DNA from: Bog-159 sp963707465
GTDB lineage: Bacteria > Acidobacteriota > Terriglobia > Bryobacterales > Bryobacteraceae
Direction: 5' to 3'
DNA: 64,000 nt
Assembly (NCBI GenBank): GCA_963707465.1
Contig: CAVPQK010000023.1
Coordinates: forward strand, 1-64,000
Part shown: one piece after another, positions 24,287 through 33,884 of the stretch
How positions within the stretch are numbered: the first letter of the stretch is position 1
How the letters are laid out: each line of letters opens with the position of its first letter
The notes under the pieces: model-generated
What the model was told of the DNA's origin: nothing
The model's input: the letters and a program-made list of their open reading frames with translations, nothing else
The model's database searches: none
Position numbers and translations under genes: made by a program

Positions 24287-25471
24287 CTATGCCTTCCTCA
24301 AGCGCAGCAGCGCGATCTCGGGAGGCGCGCCGATCCGTGCGGGAATGCCAATCGTGCCGATGCCGCGCGTCACGTATTCCGCCGCCAGGCCGCGCCGGTA
24401 CAATCCATACACGAACGGTGTAAAAAACCGCGCCGCATTGATGGGCTGGCGCAGGATCTCCACCGTCACCTGACCGCCGTGCGTGTGTCCCGCCAGCGTC
24501 AAATCGTATCCTTTTTCAACGGCCACCGGAAAGACGTCCGGATTGTGCGATAGCAGCACGTTGTAGGCGCCCGGCAGCACCAGGTGCTCGGCGCCGCGCA
24601 GATAGTCCTTGCCCTTCCGCTGGTAATCCACGCCGGCCACGTTCAACACCGCGCCGCCAAAGTGCAGCGGCTGTGCGCGTCCGCGCAGGAACGGAATCCC
24701 CAGACGCGCGCCTTCCCGTTCGGTAAAGTCTTCGCAGCTAGCGTAGTCTTCGTGATTTCCCATGCATCCCAGAATTCCCGCGTCCGCCCGCAAACGCGCG
24801 ACTTGCCTTAGACAAGCCTCCAGCGGGTCGCCGGCCGCGGTGATCAGGTCGCCCGTGATCAGCGCCAGGTGTGGGCGCAATTCGTTAGAGCTATCGATCA
24901 CCCGCGCCAGATTCTTCTCGCTCAGGAAAGCGCTCAGATGGATATCGCTCAAGTGCAGCAGGCGCAGGCCGTCCAGGCCGTCCGGCAGATTGGGAACGGG
25001 AATCTCCACTTCCCGCACATGGAAATCCAAGCGTTCGATGAACGCGCCGTAACCCACGGCCGCGAATGGCGCGGCTAGTAACGCGCCTCCCGTGGCGTTC
25101 AGCAGACGGCGCCGGGACGGGTCGAAAGTGGGGCCCCACACGCGTCTCGCGAGGAATTCCACCGCGCGGTAAGCCAGGTATCCGGCAGTCGAGCCGAAAA
25201 GCCATGTCTGTGCCACCGCGCCGGCTACTTGCGCGGGAGTGGGCGGCAGCTTGAACCGGCTCACCAGAAAGGAGAAGCCCAGCGCGAATCCAGCGGCCAT
25301 GAGGGCGTAAAAAACCAACGCCGCCCAGCGCACGGCGGCTGCCGCGCGTACCGAAAGTTTCCGGCCCACGGCGGCCAGGAGTTGCCGGCTCATGTGCCAC
25401 TGCGTAAGGGTAATGATGAATATCGCCAGCAGGTCGAAAGGATTGCGCAAGAAAGCTTCCCTACGGTTCAT
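24287..25471 (-). CDS. membrane-anchored metallophosphoesterase (YkuE/YaeI-like)
   Basis: 394 residues from ATG 25471, which overlaps the RsmE stop as ATGA; the longer frame upstream only shadows RsmE. The first 160 residues contain about four transmembrane segments, then an RRRLLNATGGALLAAPFAA stretch resembling a Tat-type signal. The catalytic part has LSDIHLSAF, TGDLITAAGD, GNHEDY, LSHNPDVF and AGHTHGGQ, the full phosphoesterase set. Relatives act on lipid headgroups or peptidoglycan-related substrates outside the cytoplasmic membrane; the actual substrate is not evident. Confidence 0.85.
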   Translation of the reverse strand: MNRREAFLRNPFDLLAIFIITLTQWHMSRQLLAAVGRKLSVRAAAAVRWAALVFYALMAAGFALGFSFLVSRFKLPPTPAQVAGAVAQTWLFGSTAGYLAYRAVEFLARRVWGPTFDPSRRRLLNATGGALLAAPFAAVGYGAFIERLDFHVREVEIPVPNLPDGLDGLRLLHLSDIHLSAFLSEKNLARVIDSSNELRPHLALITGDLITAAGDPLEACLRQVARLRADAGILGCMGNHEDYASCEDFTEREGARLGIPFLRGRAQPLHFGGAVLNVAGVDYQRKGKDYLRGAEHLVLPGAYNVLLSHNPDVFPVAVEKGYDLTLAGHTHGGQVTVEILRQPINAARFFTPFVYGLYRRGLAAEYVTRGIGTIGIPARIGAPPEIALLRLRKA

Positions 25472-26208
25472 TCTAGCTGAGACGCCCACCACGAATGCGT
25501 GAGTATGGCGGCGGCGGCAATAGCGGCGGTTTCGGCCCGCAGTATCAGGGGTCCCAGCGATACCGGAGACCACCCTGCGGCCGTGGCGGCGGCCCGTTCC
25601 GCATCGGTCCATCCGCCTTCGGGGCCGGTCAGCAGCAGGACGCGATCTGAGTTGTAGCGTTGCCCGTGGCATGGGATCGCGACCGCGAGCGGAGCCGCGC
25701 CGGACTTTTCGTCCAGAAAATAGCGCAGGCCTGCAGCCACGGCGACGGCTACGTCCAGCGACATGGGCGCGCTAATTTCGGGCGGACTCAGGCGTCGAGC
25801 CTGCTGGCTGCTCTCGTGCGCGATGCGCCTCCAGCGCTCGGCTCGCTTGCGGGCGGCCTCCACCAGCCCCTTCTCACTGCGCGAGGCGTTGATGGGGACG
25901 ATGGCCGCAACCCCCAGTTCGGTAGCTTTCTCGACCAGCCATTCGAAGCGATCGAACTTAATAAGCGCGGCGCACAGCGTCACGCGCACCGGCTGAGGCG
26001 GCGTATCCAGCGCCGCGATCACGCGGAAGACCACGCGGTCCCGCTCCACAGCGGCGATCTCCGCCAGATAGACCCCGGCGCCGTCCGCGATCTCGTATTG
26101 TTGTCCGGGCTCGGCGCGCAGCACCCGCGCGAGATGCCGGGCATCTTCGCCGCGCAACTCGGCGGCGTTATCGCGGACATGTTCGACCAGAAAGCGGCGG
26201 CGGGCCAT
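25468..26208 (-). CDS. rsmE: 16S rRNA (uracil1498-N3)-methyltransferase
   Basis: 246 residues, normal for the family. It has an N-terminal PUA-like part (MARRRFLVEH ... DARHLARVLRA) and a SPOUT methyltransferase part: KATELGVAAIVPINASRSEK, ESSQQARRLSPPEI, LLTGPEGGWTDAE and LGPLILRAETAA, the knot-forming motifs that bind S-adenosylmethionine. It methylates U1498 in the decoding region of 16S rRNA. First gene of the minus-strand unit with the two phosphoesterases, divergent from ruvA. Confidence 0.92.
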   Translation of the reverse strand: MARRRFLVEHVRDNAAELRGEDARHLARVLRAEPGQQYEIADGAGVYLAEIAAVERDRVVFRVIAALDTPPQPVRVTLCAALIKFDRFEWLVEKATELGVAAIVPINASRSEKGLVEAARKRAERWRRIAHESSQQARRLSPPEISAPMSLDVAVAVAAGLRYFLDEKSGAAPLAVAIPCHGQRYNSDRVLLLTGPEGGWTDAERAAATAAGWSPVSLGPLILRAETAAIAAAAILTHSWWASQLE

Positions 26209-26340
26209 CTGACGATGTTCTCACGGCGCAGGCTGATTTCGGTGGTCTTGAACTCCAAAACTGCGCTATCAGGCTGCCGGTAGCGGGCGATTAGTAGTTA
26301 GCGCGCGGCGAAATCTCGCGCCACTGTACAATACAAAGTT

Positions 26341-26952
26341 ATGATTGCCTTGCTCCGCGGCGTGCTGCTCGAAAAGCATCCGAACCAGGCGGTGGTGGAT
26401 GTGGGCGGCGTAGGCTACGATGTGACCATCCCGGTTTCCACTTATTCGCACCTTCCCGAAGCAGGCGCCGAGGTCCGCCTCCGCATCCACACGCACGTAC
26501 GCGAAGACGCGCTGGCGCTCTATGGCTTTCTCACTCAGGACGAAAAGGCACTGTTCGAAAAGCTCATCTCGGTCTCGGGCATCGGTCCGAAAATGGCGAT
26601 GGCGGTGCTCTCCGGCATTCCCGCACTGGACCTGATCGCGAACATCCGCCGCGGCGAGGTGGACCGGCTGGTGCGCATTCCCGGTGTGGGCAAGAAGACC
26701 GCCGAGCGCATGGTCCTGGAGCTGCGCGATAAGATGCCGGCGCCCTCGGGCGAGGAGCCCGCCACGCCCGGCGCGCCCAGCGGGGCCTTGACGACCATCG
26801 AGCAGGACGTTCTTTCTGCCTTGCTCAATCTGGGCTGCGCGCGACCCGCCGCCGAGGCTGCCGTCCGCAAAGCACGCCAAGCCGGCGCTCCCCCTCCTCC
26901 CGATACCGAGTTCGAGCCGCTTTTCCGGCGCGCCCTGGAACTGGTACGGTAA
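26341..26952 (+). CDS. ruvA: Holliday junction branch migration protein RuvA
   Basis: 203 residues. The OB-fold N-terminus (MIALLRGVLLEK ... VDVGGVGYDVTIP) is followed by two helix-hairpin-helix motifs (SVSGIGPKMA and RIPGVGKKTAERMVLEL) and a C-terminal domain III that contacts RuvB. It binds the four-way junction as a tetramer and recruits RuvB for branch migration. ruvB follows after 11 bases. No ruvC in the window. Confidence 0.95.
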   Translation: MIALLRGVLLEKHPNQAVVDVGGVGYDVTIPVSTYSHLPEAGAEVRLRIHTHVREDALALYGFLTQDEKALFEKLISVSGIGPKMAMAVLSGIPALDLIANIRRGEVDRLVRIPGVGKKTAERMVLELRDKMPAPSGEEPATPGAPSGALTTIEQDVLSALLNLGCARPAAEAAVRKARQAGAPPPPDTEFEPLFRRALELVR

Positions 26953-26963
26953 GCTGAAAACGG

Positions 26964-27989
<1,026 letters not shown>

Positions 27990-27993
27990 GCCT

Positions 27994-28476
27994 ATGAAGA
28001 CGGTCTACCTGGGACTAGGCTCGAACTTGGGCGACCGCGAGGCCATGTTGCAGGCGGCCCTGCAAGCGCTTGAGTCGCCGCAACTGCACGTCCTCCGCCT
28101 CTCGCCGGTTTACGAAACCGAGCCGATCGATGCGCCTGGCCAGCAGTGGTTTCTGAACCAAGTGGCGGAAGCCGAGACCGGCCTGTTCCCCTTGCAATTG
28201 CTGCGTCGCACGGCCAAGGTCGAGATCCAGCTAGGCCGCCGCCGCGTGGCGCGCAATGGGCCGCGCACCATCGACATCGATATCCTTTTGTTCGGGAAAT
28301 CGGTCGTGAGGGCGCCCTCGCTCGAAATTCCGCATCCGCGATTTCGTTGCCGCCGGTTCGTGCTCGCCCCGCTGGCGGACCTGGCGCCGGAATTGCGCGA
28401 TCCGGTTACCCGGAAGACCGTGCGCGAATTGCTGGGGGAGCTGCGTGGTCAGGTGGTGCGCAAGATTACTATATGA
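27994..28476 (+). CDS. folK: 2-amino-4-hydroxy-6-hydroxymethyldihydropteridine pyrophosphokinase
   Basis: 160 residues from the ATG four bases after ruvB. The family motifs are clear: LGLGSNLGDRE, SPVYETEPID, FLNQVAEAET, GPRTIDIDILLF and IPHPRFRCRRFVLAPL. The enzyme transfers pyrophosphate from ATP to the pterin in folate synthesis, in the cytosol. The longer upstream frame overlaps ruvB and is rejected. Confidence 0.93.
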   Translation: MKTVYLGLGSNLGDREAMLQAALQALESPQLHVLRLSPVYETEPIDAPGQQWFLNQVAEAETGLFPLQLLRRTAKVEIQLGRRRVARNGPRTIDIDILLFGKSVVRAPSLEIPHPRFRCRRFVLAPLADLAPELRDPVTRKTVRELLGELRGQVVRKITI

Positions 28477-28496
28477 ATTAGGGCCGAGCCTCTCTT

Positions 28497-29060
28497 ATGG
28501 CAAAGATGTTTCAGCAGATACGTGTGGGTACGGTGACCGACGACGCCGTGAAGGCCAGCACGGGCAAACCGTGGAACGCGTGGTGCAAAATTCTGGATCG
28601 GGCCGGCGCCCGCATGATGGAGCACAAGGAGATCGCCCTCGTGCTTCAGAATCAGTTCGGCCTCACGCGCTGGTGGAGCCAGATGGTGGCCGTGGGCTAC
28701 GAGAATGAACGCGGCATGCGCCAGGACGGGCGCGCCGAGTCCGGCGGCAGGCGCCATGACGTAACCATCACCAAGATCGTGAGCGCTCCCCGCGTAGCCG
28801 TGTGGGCCGCGTGGCAGGACCCCGGCACCCTGGCGCACTGGCTGCCCGACGCGAAATTCGAAATCTCGAAGGCCGTGCCGCCAAAAATCCTCCATCTCGA
28901 TTGGCCCGGCGACACCCGCGTCGCGGTCCGGCTCTACGAGCGGCGCGGCAAAACCACAGTCGTGGTCTCGCATGCCAAAGTGCCTGAAGGCGAAGCGGAC
29001 AGCGTGAAGGATTATTGGTCCGACGCCCTGGACCGGTTGAAGGCCCTGGTGGCCCGATGA
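28497..29060 (+). CDS. DUF4287-like plus SRPBCC (AHSA1-type) protein
   Basis: 187 residues in two parts. Residues 1-80 (KPWNAWCKILDRAGARMMEH ... LTRWWSQMVAVGYENERG) match the DUF4287-type helical module. Residues 85-187 (HDVTITKIVSAPRVAVWAAW ... DYWSDALDRLKALV) are a small-ligand-binding SRPBCC domain. The combination occurs in uncharacterised soluble proteins; ligand unknown. It starts 20 bases after folK and may be the last gene of that operon. Confidence 0.75.
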   Translation: MAKMFQQIRVGTVTDDAVKASTGKPWNAWCKILDRAGARMMEHKEIALVLQNQFGLTRWWSQMVAVGYENERGMRQDGRAESGGRRHDVTITKIVSAPRVAVWAAWQDPGTLAHWLPDAKFEISKAVPPKILHLDWPGDTRVAVRLYERRGKTTVVVSHAKVPEGEADSVKDYWSDALDRLKALVAR

Positions 29061-29127
29061 ACCGCGGTGCGCGTTTCCCAAACACCCCCGCTAGCGACTA
29101 CACTCTTCGGTGAGGAGTAGCATCGCG

Positions 29128-30399
29128 ATGAGAAATCTCTCTCTGGCGAGCCTGGCCGCGCTGGCATCGGTCGCGTATCCGGGCGCCGTCCACGGACAAT
29201 TGAATCACGTGCGCGGCAACGCGCCCGGCAACGTACCGCAAATCTCGTATTCCATCCATCGGCTGAGCTCCGATCACGCCGAGGGCATCACCACCCTGGA
29301 TATGAACGGCGACGGGCGCCCGGATATCGTGAGCGGGGCTTATTGGTATGAGAATCCGGGGCCGGGCGGCGGCGAATGGAAGCGCCATCAATACCGCGCC
29401 GTCGATATCGTCGGAGAATTTGTGTCCGACTGCGGCGAGTGGGTCGTGGACGTGAATCACGATGGCGCGCCGGACATTGTTTCGGTCGGCTGGATGACGG
29501 ATGGATTGTTTTGGTACGAGAATCCGAAAAAGCCGGGCGTCATGTGGGAGCGTCACTTCATCACCCACTCGGTCGAGACCGAAGGCGGCTGGATGGCGGA
29601 CCTCAATGGCGACGGCCAGCCGGACCTGGCCTTGGCGCATTATGGCCGCTCGGGAATCATCTGGGTGGACTTCGCCGGGCCCGAGCCGAAGGTCCACCAC
29701 GCAGGCGGGCACGATCAGGATGGCCACGGCATCGGTATCGCGGACATCGATGGCGACGGCAAAATGGACCTTCTCACGCCGCATGGCTGGTTCAAGAATA
29801 TCGACGCCGATCGCGACCAGTGGGAGTGGCACGGCGATTGGGATTTGGAGGAAGCCGGGTTCCCGATTATCGGCTATGACGTGAATGGCGACGGCAAGAT
29901 GGATCTCATCTACGGCCGCGGTCACAGCTATGGCCTGTATTGGCTGGAACAGCAGGGCGATGCCGCCCACCGCCGCTGGGTCCGGCATACCATCGACGAA
30001 TCATTCTCCCAGGTGCACGCGCTGAAGCTGGTGGATCTGGACGGCGATGGCCAGATGGAACTGCTGGCCGGAAAGCGTTATCGCGGACACGACGGCGGCG
30101 ACCCCGGCTCCTACGATCCGCTGGTGATCTATTACTACAAGATCGACCGCAAGACCGGCGAATTTACCCGATATCCAATCTCGTTAAATGGCACCGCGGG
30201 CGCCGGGACGCAGTTCGTGGTGGCCGATCTGGACGGCGATGGCGACCTCGACATTGCCACGGCTGGCAAGACCGGCGTGCATTTTTTCGAGAATTTGAAG
30301 ATCGACCTGGTGCCGCGCACCGAGCGCGAGAAAGAATTGTTACTGGACAAGAACTGGCCGTTCCCGGGCGAAGGCGCGCAGACCAAGTGGCAGCACTGA
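29128..30399 (+). CDS. secreted FG-GAP/VCBS repeat protein
   Basis: 423 residues from ATG 29128 (GAGGAG about ten bases upstream; an in-frame GTG at 29110 is less likely). A signal peptide ends near VHGQ. Seven calcium-loop motifs of the form D-x-N/D-x-D-G-x-x-D follow (DMNGDGRPDIV, DVNHDGAPDIV, DLNGDGQPDLA, DIDGDGKMDLL, DVNGDGKMDLI, DLDGDGQMELL, DLDGDGDLDIA), which suggests a seven-bladed integrin-like propeller. Such proteins are common in Acidobacteriota and Planctomycetota; the ligand or activity is not evident. Confidence 0.82.
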   Translation: MRNLSLASLAALASVAYPGAVHGQLNHVRGNAPGNVPQISYSIHRLSSDHAEGITTLDMNGDGRPDIVSGAYWYENPGPGGGEWKRHQYRAVDIVGEFVSDCGEWVVDVNHDGAPDIVSVGWMTDGLFWYENPKKPGVMWERHFITHSVETEGGWMADLNGDGQPDLALAHYGRSGIIWVDFAGPEPKVHHAGGHDQDGHGIGIADIDGDGKMDLLTPHGWFKNIDADRDQWEWHGDWDLEEAGFPIIGYDVNGDGKMDLIYGRGHSYGLYWLEQQGDAAHRRWVRHTIDESFSQVHALKLVDLDGDGQMELLAGKRYRGHDGGDPGSYDPLVIYYYKIDRKTGEFTRYPISLNGTAGAGTQFVVADLDGDGDLDIATAGKTGVHFFENLKIDLVPRTEREKELLLDKNWPFPGEGAQTKWQH

Positions 30400-30421
30400 A
30401 TCGATGTGCGCGGCATAGCCT

Positions 30422-30437
30422 TGGCACGCCGCGTGCA
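30422..30437 (+). promoter_or_regulatory. strong sigma-54 promoter match
   Basis: TGGCACGCCGCGTGCA has a perfect -24 box (TGGCACG), correct spacing and GTGCA at -12. Predicted start near 30447. The only plausible target on this strand is the small ORF at 30450-30620, which would begin almost at the transcription start, or at its second ATG (30462). Confidence 0.55.
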
Positions 30438-30449
30438 CTACCTCAGGTC

Positions 30450-30620
30450 ATGAAGGCAGAAATGGCATTCCTCAAATATCGGCGCGACGTGGTTCAGGCT
30501 TGGCCGGACTCACCCCGCAAGACGGTGTCTCTAACCGCCATTGAGAGCCGTATCACGAGCCTGCAACAGCAAGAGCAGAGCGCTGTTTCCGCACGGCAAC
30601 ATCTGTCGCGTGCAGCCTGA
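30450..30620 (+). CDS. small ORF behind a sigma-54 promoter
   Basis: 56 residues from ATG 30450 (MKAEMAFLKYRRDVVQAWPD ... SLQQQEQSAVSARQHLSRAA), or 52 from the second ATG at 30462, which has AAGG five bases upstream. It appears amphipathic and mostly helical, with a Gln-rich tail. No family recognised. The adjacent sigma-54 match is the main reason to consider it real. Confidence 0.4.
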   Translation: MKAEMAFLKYRRDVVQAWPDSPRKTVSLTAIESRITSLQQQEQSAVSARQHLSRAA

Positions 30621-30654
30621 TCTGGTGTTCCGGATTGGTACGGAACGGGCCGGA

Positions 30655-31446
30655 TCAGTACAGACCCTTCACCAGCCCGCCGTCCACCGCGATCGACGCG
30701 CCGGTGATATAAGTGGCTCGCTCGGAAGCCAGATATACCACCAGGTCGGCGAATTCCTCCGGCCGGCCCACCCGGCCGAGAGCCGTCTGCCGCGCCCAGC
30801 GTTCCTCGATCTCCGCCGGATCCACGTCTTCCTTGACGGCCAGCCGGTGGCTGAGTTCCACCAGGCGGGCGGTGGCTGTGTAACCAGGGCACACGTTATT
30901 CACCAGCACGCCGTAACGTCCGTATTCGTTGGCCAGCGTCTTGATTAGGCCGCTGACTCCTGAACGCACGGAATTAGACAGAATCAGCCCCTCCACCGGC
31001 TGCTTCACCGCCACCGATGTGATGGCGATGAACCGGCCCCATTGCTGCCGTTGCATCACCGGCAGCACCTCCTTGGCGAAGTAGACCGTGCTCATCAGGT
31101 TCAGATCGGTGGCCGAGCGCCAGTCGGCAAGGGTGGTTTCGGCGAAGGTCTTCGCTGGGGGACCGCCCGCGTTCGCCACGCAAATATCCAAGCGGCCAAA
31201 CCGTTCCACCACCTCGGCCACAAACCGGCGGACGTCGTCGTAGGCGGTCACGTCCAGCACGCCGGTCATCACTTCGGCGCTGGTGTCGCGGCGAATCTCG
31301 TCGGCGGCGACATCGAGAATCGGGCCCCGGCGCGCGCAGAGCGCAAGTTTGACGCCTTCTTTGGCGAGCCCTCGCGCCACGGCCAGGCCCAGCCCCCGGC
31401 TGGAGGCGGCCACCAGGGCGACGCGATCTTTGATTCCCAGGTCCAT
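30655..31446 (-). CDS. atypical short-chain dehydrogenase lacking the catalytic Tyr/Lys
   Basis: 263 residues with a Rossmann fold: AASSRGLGLAVA (14-24), NAG (92-94), and Ser144 of ITSVAV. At the usual Tyr-x3-Lys positions it has Ser157 and Arg161 (LSNSVRSG), so the classical catalytic pair is missing. A subgroup of 3-oxoacyl-ACP-reductase-like SDRs has this deviation. It may still bind NAD(P) and a ligand, or use different chemistry. The cupin gene upstream ends three bases before this start, so the two form an operon and probably serve the same small-molecule pathway. Confidence 0.8.
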   Translation of the reverse strand: MDLGIKDRVALVAASSRGLGLAVARGLAKEGVKLALCARRGPILDVAADEIRRDTSAEVMTGVLDVTAYDDVRRFVAEVVERFGRLDICVANAGGPPAKTFAETTLADWRSATDLNLMSTVYFAKEVLPVMQRQQWGRFIAITSVAVKQPVEGLILSNSVRSGVSGLIKTLANEYGRYGVLVNNVCPGYTATARLVELSHRLAVKEDVDPAEIEERWARQTALGRVGRPEEFADLVVYLASERATYITGASIAVDGGLVKGLY

Positions 31447-31449
31447 AGC

Positions 31450-31800
31450 TTACCCGCGCCGCAGATAATCGTCATGGCCCGTGAGCCAGTCCATGCGAAT
31501 GGGGCTGAAAATGTCCAGATCGAGCGTGTCTTCAAGCGCGACCGCCCGATGCGGCACATGCGACGGGATGCGCAGCACCTGGCCTGCCGAAACCACCACC
31601 GTGCGGCCTTCGATTTCGAACTCGAGTGCGCCTTCCAGAATGTAAGTGATCTGCTCGCTCTCGTGATGGTGCTCGGGAACCACGCCGCCTTTCGCAATGA
31701 AAACCTGCGCCACCATGGCTTTGTCCCCCGCGATAACCTTGCGCCAGATGCGCGGATTCATCACTTCCTTCTCAATGCTATCCCAAGTGTAATGTTCCAT
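31450..31800 (-). CDS. cupin-domain protein
   Basis: 116 residues from ATG 31800 (MEHYTWDSIEKEVM); an upstream TTG (31848) would add 16 residues. The single cupin has metal-ligand motif PEHHHESEQITYILEG with His, His and Glu, and the second motif IPSHVPHRA with His. It is a soluble small-molecule enzyme or sensor of unknown substrate, cotranscribed with the SDR. Confidence 0.8.
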   Translation of the reverse strand: MEHYTWDSIEKEVMNPRIWRKVIAGDKAMVAQVFIAKGGVVPEHHHESEQITYILEGALEFEIEGRTVVVSAGQVLRIPSHVPHRAVALEDTLDLDIFSPIRMDWLTGHDDYLRRG

Positions 31801-31844
31801 TTGTTTCGGCCCGCCCCAGTCATTGTACCTGCCTGCGCCAATTG

Positions 31845-31876
31845 ACAAACAATTGATCCCGACCGGCTGAACTTCG
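31845..31876 (+). promoter_or_regulatory. upstream element shared with the paralogue at 33968
   Basis: ACAAACAATTGA (31845-31856) followed by GCTGAACTTCG recurs upstream of the second small secreted gene. The centre CAATTG is self-complementary. In both places it is about 85-115 bases upstream of the start codon, with a GTAGAC/ATAGAC box further down. A shared regulator site or promoter is likely. Confidence 0.45.
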
Positions 31877-31944
31877 GGGCGGGTGCTTCGTCTGATCTGT
31901 AGACAAAGAAAGCCGCCTCATGGCGGCGATGAAAGGAAGAACCT

Positions 31945-32385
31945 GTGAACTTACAAAAACGATTCGCGCTTACTCTGGCGCTTGTCACTCTCGCCGCCCT
32001 GACCGCCGCGGGAGCCAGCGCCCAAACAATTACCCAGGCAACCTTTACCCTGCCCACGCAGACATACTGGAATGACGTCCTGTTACAGCCCGGCGAATAT
32101 ACGTTGACGCTGGATAGGTCCCTTGCGGGAATCCAACTGGTCCATGTTCGCGGCGAAGGCGCTACCGCAACTTTTCTCACGCCGGCCGGATCCGAAGAAT
32201 CCTACGGACACAGTTGTTTCAAGGTGGACGAAGTCAACGGAAGTTACATCATCCGGGAGTTCGATAGCGGGCTGCTGGGCAGATCGTATCGGTTCGCCGT
32301 GTCTAAAGCTGCCCGGAACCACTTGCTGAGCGGCGCCGCCGCGCAGCCCGCCACGGTTCCGGTTTCAACGGCCGCGGGTCTGTGA
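31945..32385 (+). CDS. small secreted protein, paralogue of 33968-34414
   Basis: 146 residues from a GTG start with AAGGAAG upstream. Signal peptide ends near GASAQ. The mature domain (FTLPTQTYWNDVLLQPGEYT ... FKVDEVNGSYIIREFDSGLL) shares its layout with the gene at 33968: strand, YWxxxLLQPGxYT, GEGxxATFL, and GxYxIRxFDxGxLG. I associate this family with acidobacterial genomes but know no function for it. The leader holds a perfect hairpin (GCCGCC-TCAT-GGCGGC, 31912-31927), close to the ribosome-binding site and able to influence translation. Confidence 0.7.
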   Translation: MNLQKRFALTLALVTLAALTAAGASAQTITQATFTLPTQTYWNDVLLQPGEYTLTLDRSLAGIQLVHVRGEGATATFLTPAGSEESYGHSCFKVDEVNGSYIIREFDSGLLGRSYRFAVSKAARNHLLSGAAAQPATVPVSTAAGL

Positions 32386-32397
32386 CCAGCGATCGAC

Positions 32398-32437
32398 GGG
32401 GGGAGCGGTTTCCGTTGTTCTGACGCCTGACTCCCCC
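32398..32437. terminator. hairpin between convergent genes
   Basis: GGGGGGAG (32398-32405) pairs with CTCCCCC (32431-32437) between the convergent stops at 32385 and 32455, so it could end transcription from both sides. The loop is long and there is no U-tract. Confidence 0.45.
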
Positions 32438-32454
32438 TAACCTGCCGCCTTCTG

Positions 32455-33813
32455 CTACAGCCCAACCCTCCGCATCAATTCCTTCAATCGCGGCTCTCCC
32501 CGCAGCGTGTCGAAGCGCGGTTCCACTCCGAGCCATGTCAGCCACACGTCGCGTTCCTCGCCGGCGCGATCTAGCAGTTCCAACGCGCGCGCGCCATCTC
32601 CGAGGCCGGCATGGACTGAGGCAAGCCAATACGGCGAGACGTACCGGCGTTGGGACAAACTTTCCAGTTCGGCGAGTATCCCGGCCGCCTCGCACATCTC
32701 CCCAGTGCCGGCATGGGCGTATGCCAAGGCCGCCAGCACCGCCGGTTGATCGCCCGCGCAGGTGCGGGCATTCCTCAACTCCACGATGGCATCTTCCATC
32801 AAACCCATCTGCACGTACGCCAGCCCCAGCGTATATTGCGCCGGGCCGAACTTAGGCTCCATCGCCAGAACCTTCCACGACTGTTCCGAAGCGCCCTGAA
32901 AATCCCGCGCCACATACAGGCCCCACGCCACGCCGACATTCACCATGGGCGACAACGGATCGATTTCCTCGCTCCGACGCAGTTCGCGCAGCGCTTCTTC
33001 GAACTTGCCCGTGGCCGCCAGGTGCGCGCCATACGCCTGATGCGTCATGGCTGAGTTGTAGCTCAATACCAGCGCGGTGAGATATTCCGCTTCCGCGCCG
33101 GCCCAATCCCATTCAAACAGCCTCTTCACGCTGGCCAACGATGCGTGCGCGTCGCCCAGATCCTGCCTGGCGCGCAAAGCGTTCAACGCCATCTCCTTCG
33201 CCCGTGGATAGATCTCGGCCGCGGGCGCCATGTTCAGCAGAGCGGACAAGCAGTACGCGTCAGCCAGGCCCGCATAGGCGAAGGCGCATTGCGGATTTTG
33301 CGCCAGCGCGGCGTTGAAATGCGCGACCCCCTTGTGCAGATCCTCTTCCGTCAGCTTATGGCAGAAATAACGGCCCTTCAGGCAGTCCTGCGGCGCTTCC
33401 GCCGCGCCGGCATTCGAGTGGACCAATTGGATGCCGGCCTCGGGCTGCGAGCTGCCTGTGCCGCGTACCTCTTCCACCGGCGCCAGGAACAGATATCCGA
33501 GTCCGGTCCGCGTCTCGATGAAGCGTGCATTGCGCGAAGTGTCGCTCAGCGCGCGCCGCAGCGCATTCACAGCGGTATTCAAGCTGCGGTCGAAGCTCAC
33601 GTGCATGCCGGGCCAGAGGAGTTGCGCCAGATCGTTGCGCAATACCAGTTGTCCGGGTCTCTGCAACAGGTATTCGAGAATTTGAAACGGCTTGTGTTGC
33701 AATTTGATGCGCAGACCGTGCTTACGCAGTTCCTGGTTTTCGAGATCCACCTCGAAGGACCCAAAGCGCAGCTTGCCTCTGGCAATCATTGATTTTGGCG
33801 CGGGAAATGACAT
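32455..33813 (-). CDS. winged-helix (OmpR/CadC-type) DNA-binding protein with TPR repeats
   Basis: 452 residues. Residues about 12-110 form a winged helix of the OmpR/ToxR type (LRFGSFEVDLENQELRKHG ... FIETRTGLGYLFL). The remainder contains TPR repeats (GVAHFNAALAQNPQCAFAYA, EEALRELRRSEEIDPLSP...). There is no transmembrane segment between the parts, unlike CadC. This architecture is frequent in Acidobacteriota. It lies between the two small secreted paralogues, which share an upstream element, and is the natural candidate to control both; that is inference. Confidence 0.8.
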   Translation of the reverse strand: MSFPAPKSMIARGKLRFGSFEVDLENQELRKHGLRIKLQHKPFQILEYLLQRPGQLVLRNDLAQLLWPGMHVSFDRSLNTAVNALRRALSDTSRNARFIETRTGLGYLFLAPVEEVRGTGSSQPEAGIQLVHSNAGAAEAPQDCLKGRYFCHKLTEEDLHKGVAHFNAALAQNPQCAFAYAGLADAYCLSALLNMAPAAEIYPRAKEMALNALRARQDLGDAHASLASVKRLFEWDWAGAEAEYLTALVLSYNSAMTHQAYGAHLAATGKFEEALRELRRSEEIDPLSPMVNVGVAWGLYVARDFQGASEQSWKVLAMEPKFGPAQYTLGLAYVQMGLMEDAIVELRNARTCAGDQPAVLAALAYAHAGTGEMCEAAGILAELESLSQRRYVSPYWLASVHAGLGDGARALELLDRAGEERDVWLTWLGVEPRFDTLRGEPRLKELMRRVGL

Positions 33814-33852
33814 GATGGACTAAACCCTTTCATATCCTCTGCTTGAGTCGTC

Positions 33853-33884
33853 ACAAACAATTGACGCCCTGCTGATAAACTTCG
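33853..33884 (+). promoter_or_regulatory. second copy of the shared upstream element
   Basis: ACAAACAATTGA (33853-33864), then GCTGATAAACTTCG, matching the element at 31845. It lies in the 154-base divergent region, so it could serve both the secreted gene (+) and the wHTH-TPR regulator (-). Confidence 0.45.

Noticed and set aside
29098..29988. 296-residue antisense ORF over the FG-GAP gene
   Set aside because: It is a complement of the Asp/Gly calcium-loop repeats, and the sense strand has clear family motifs.
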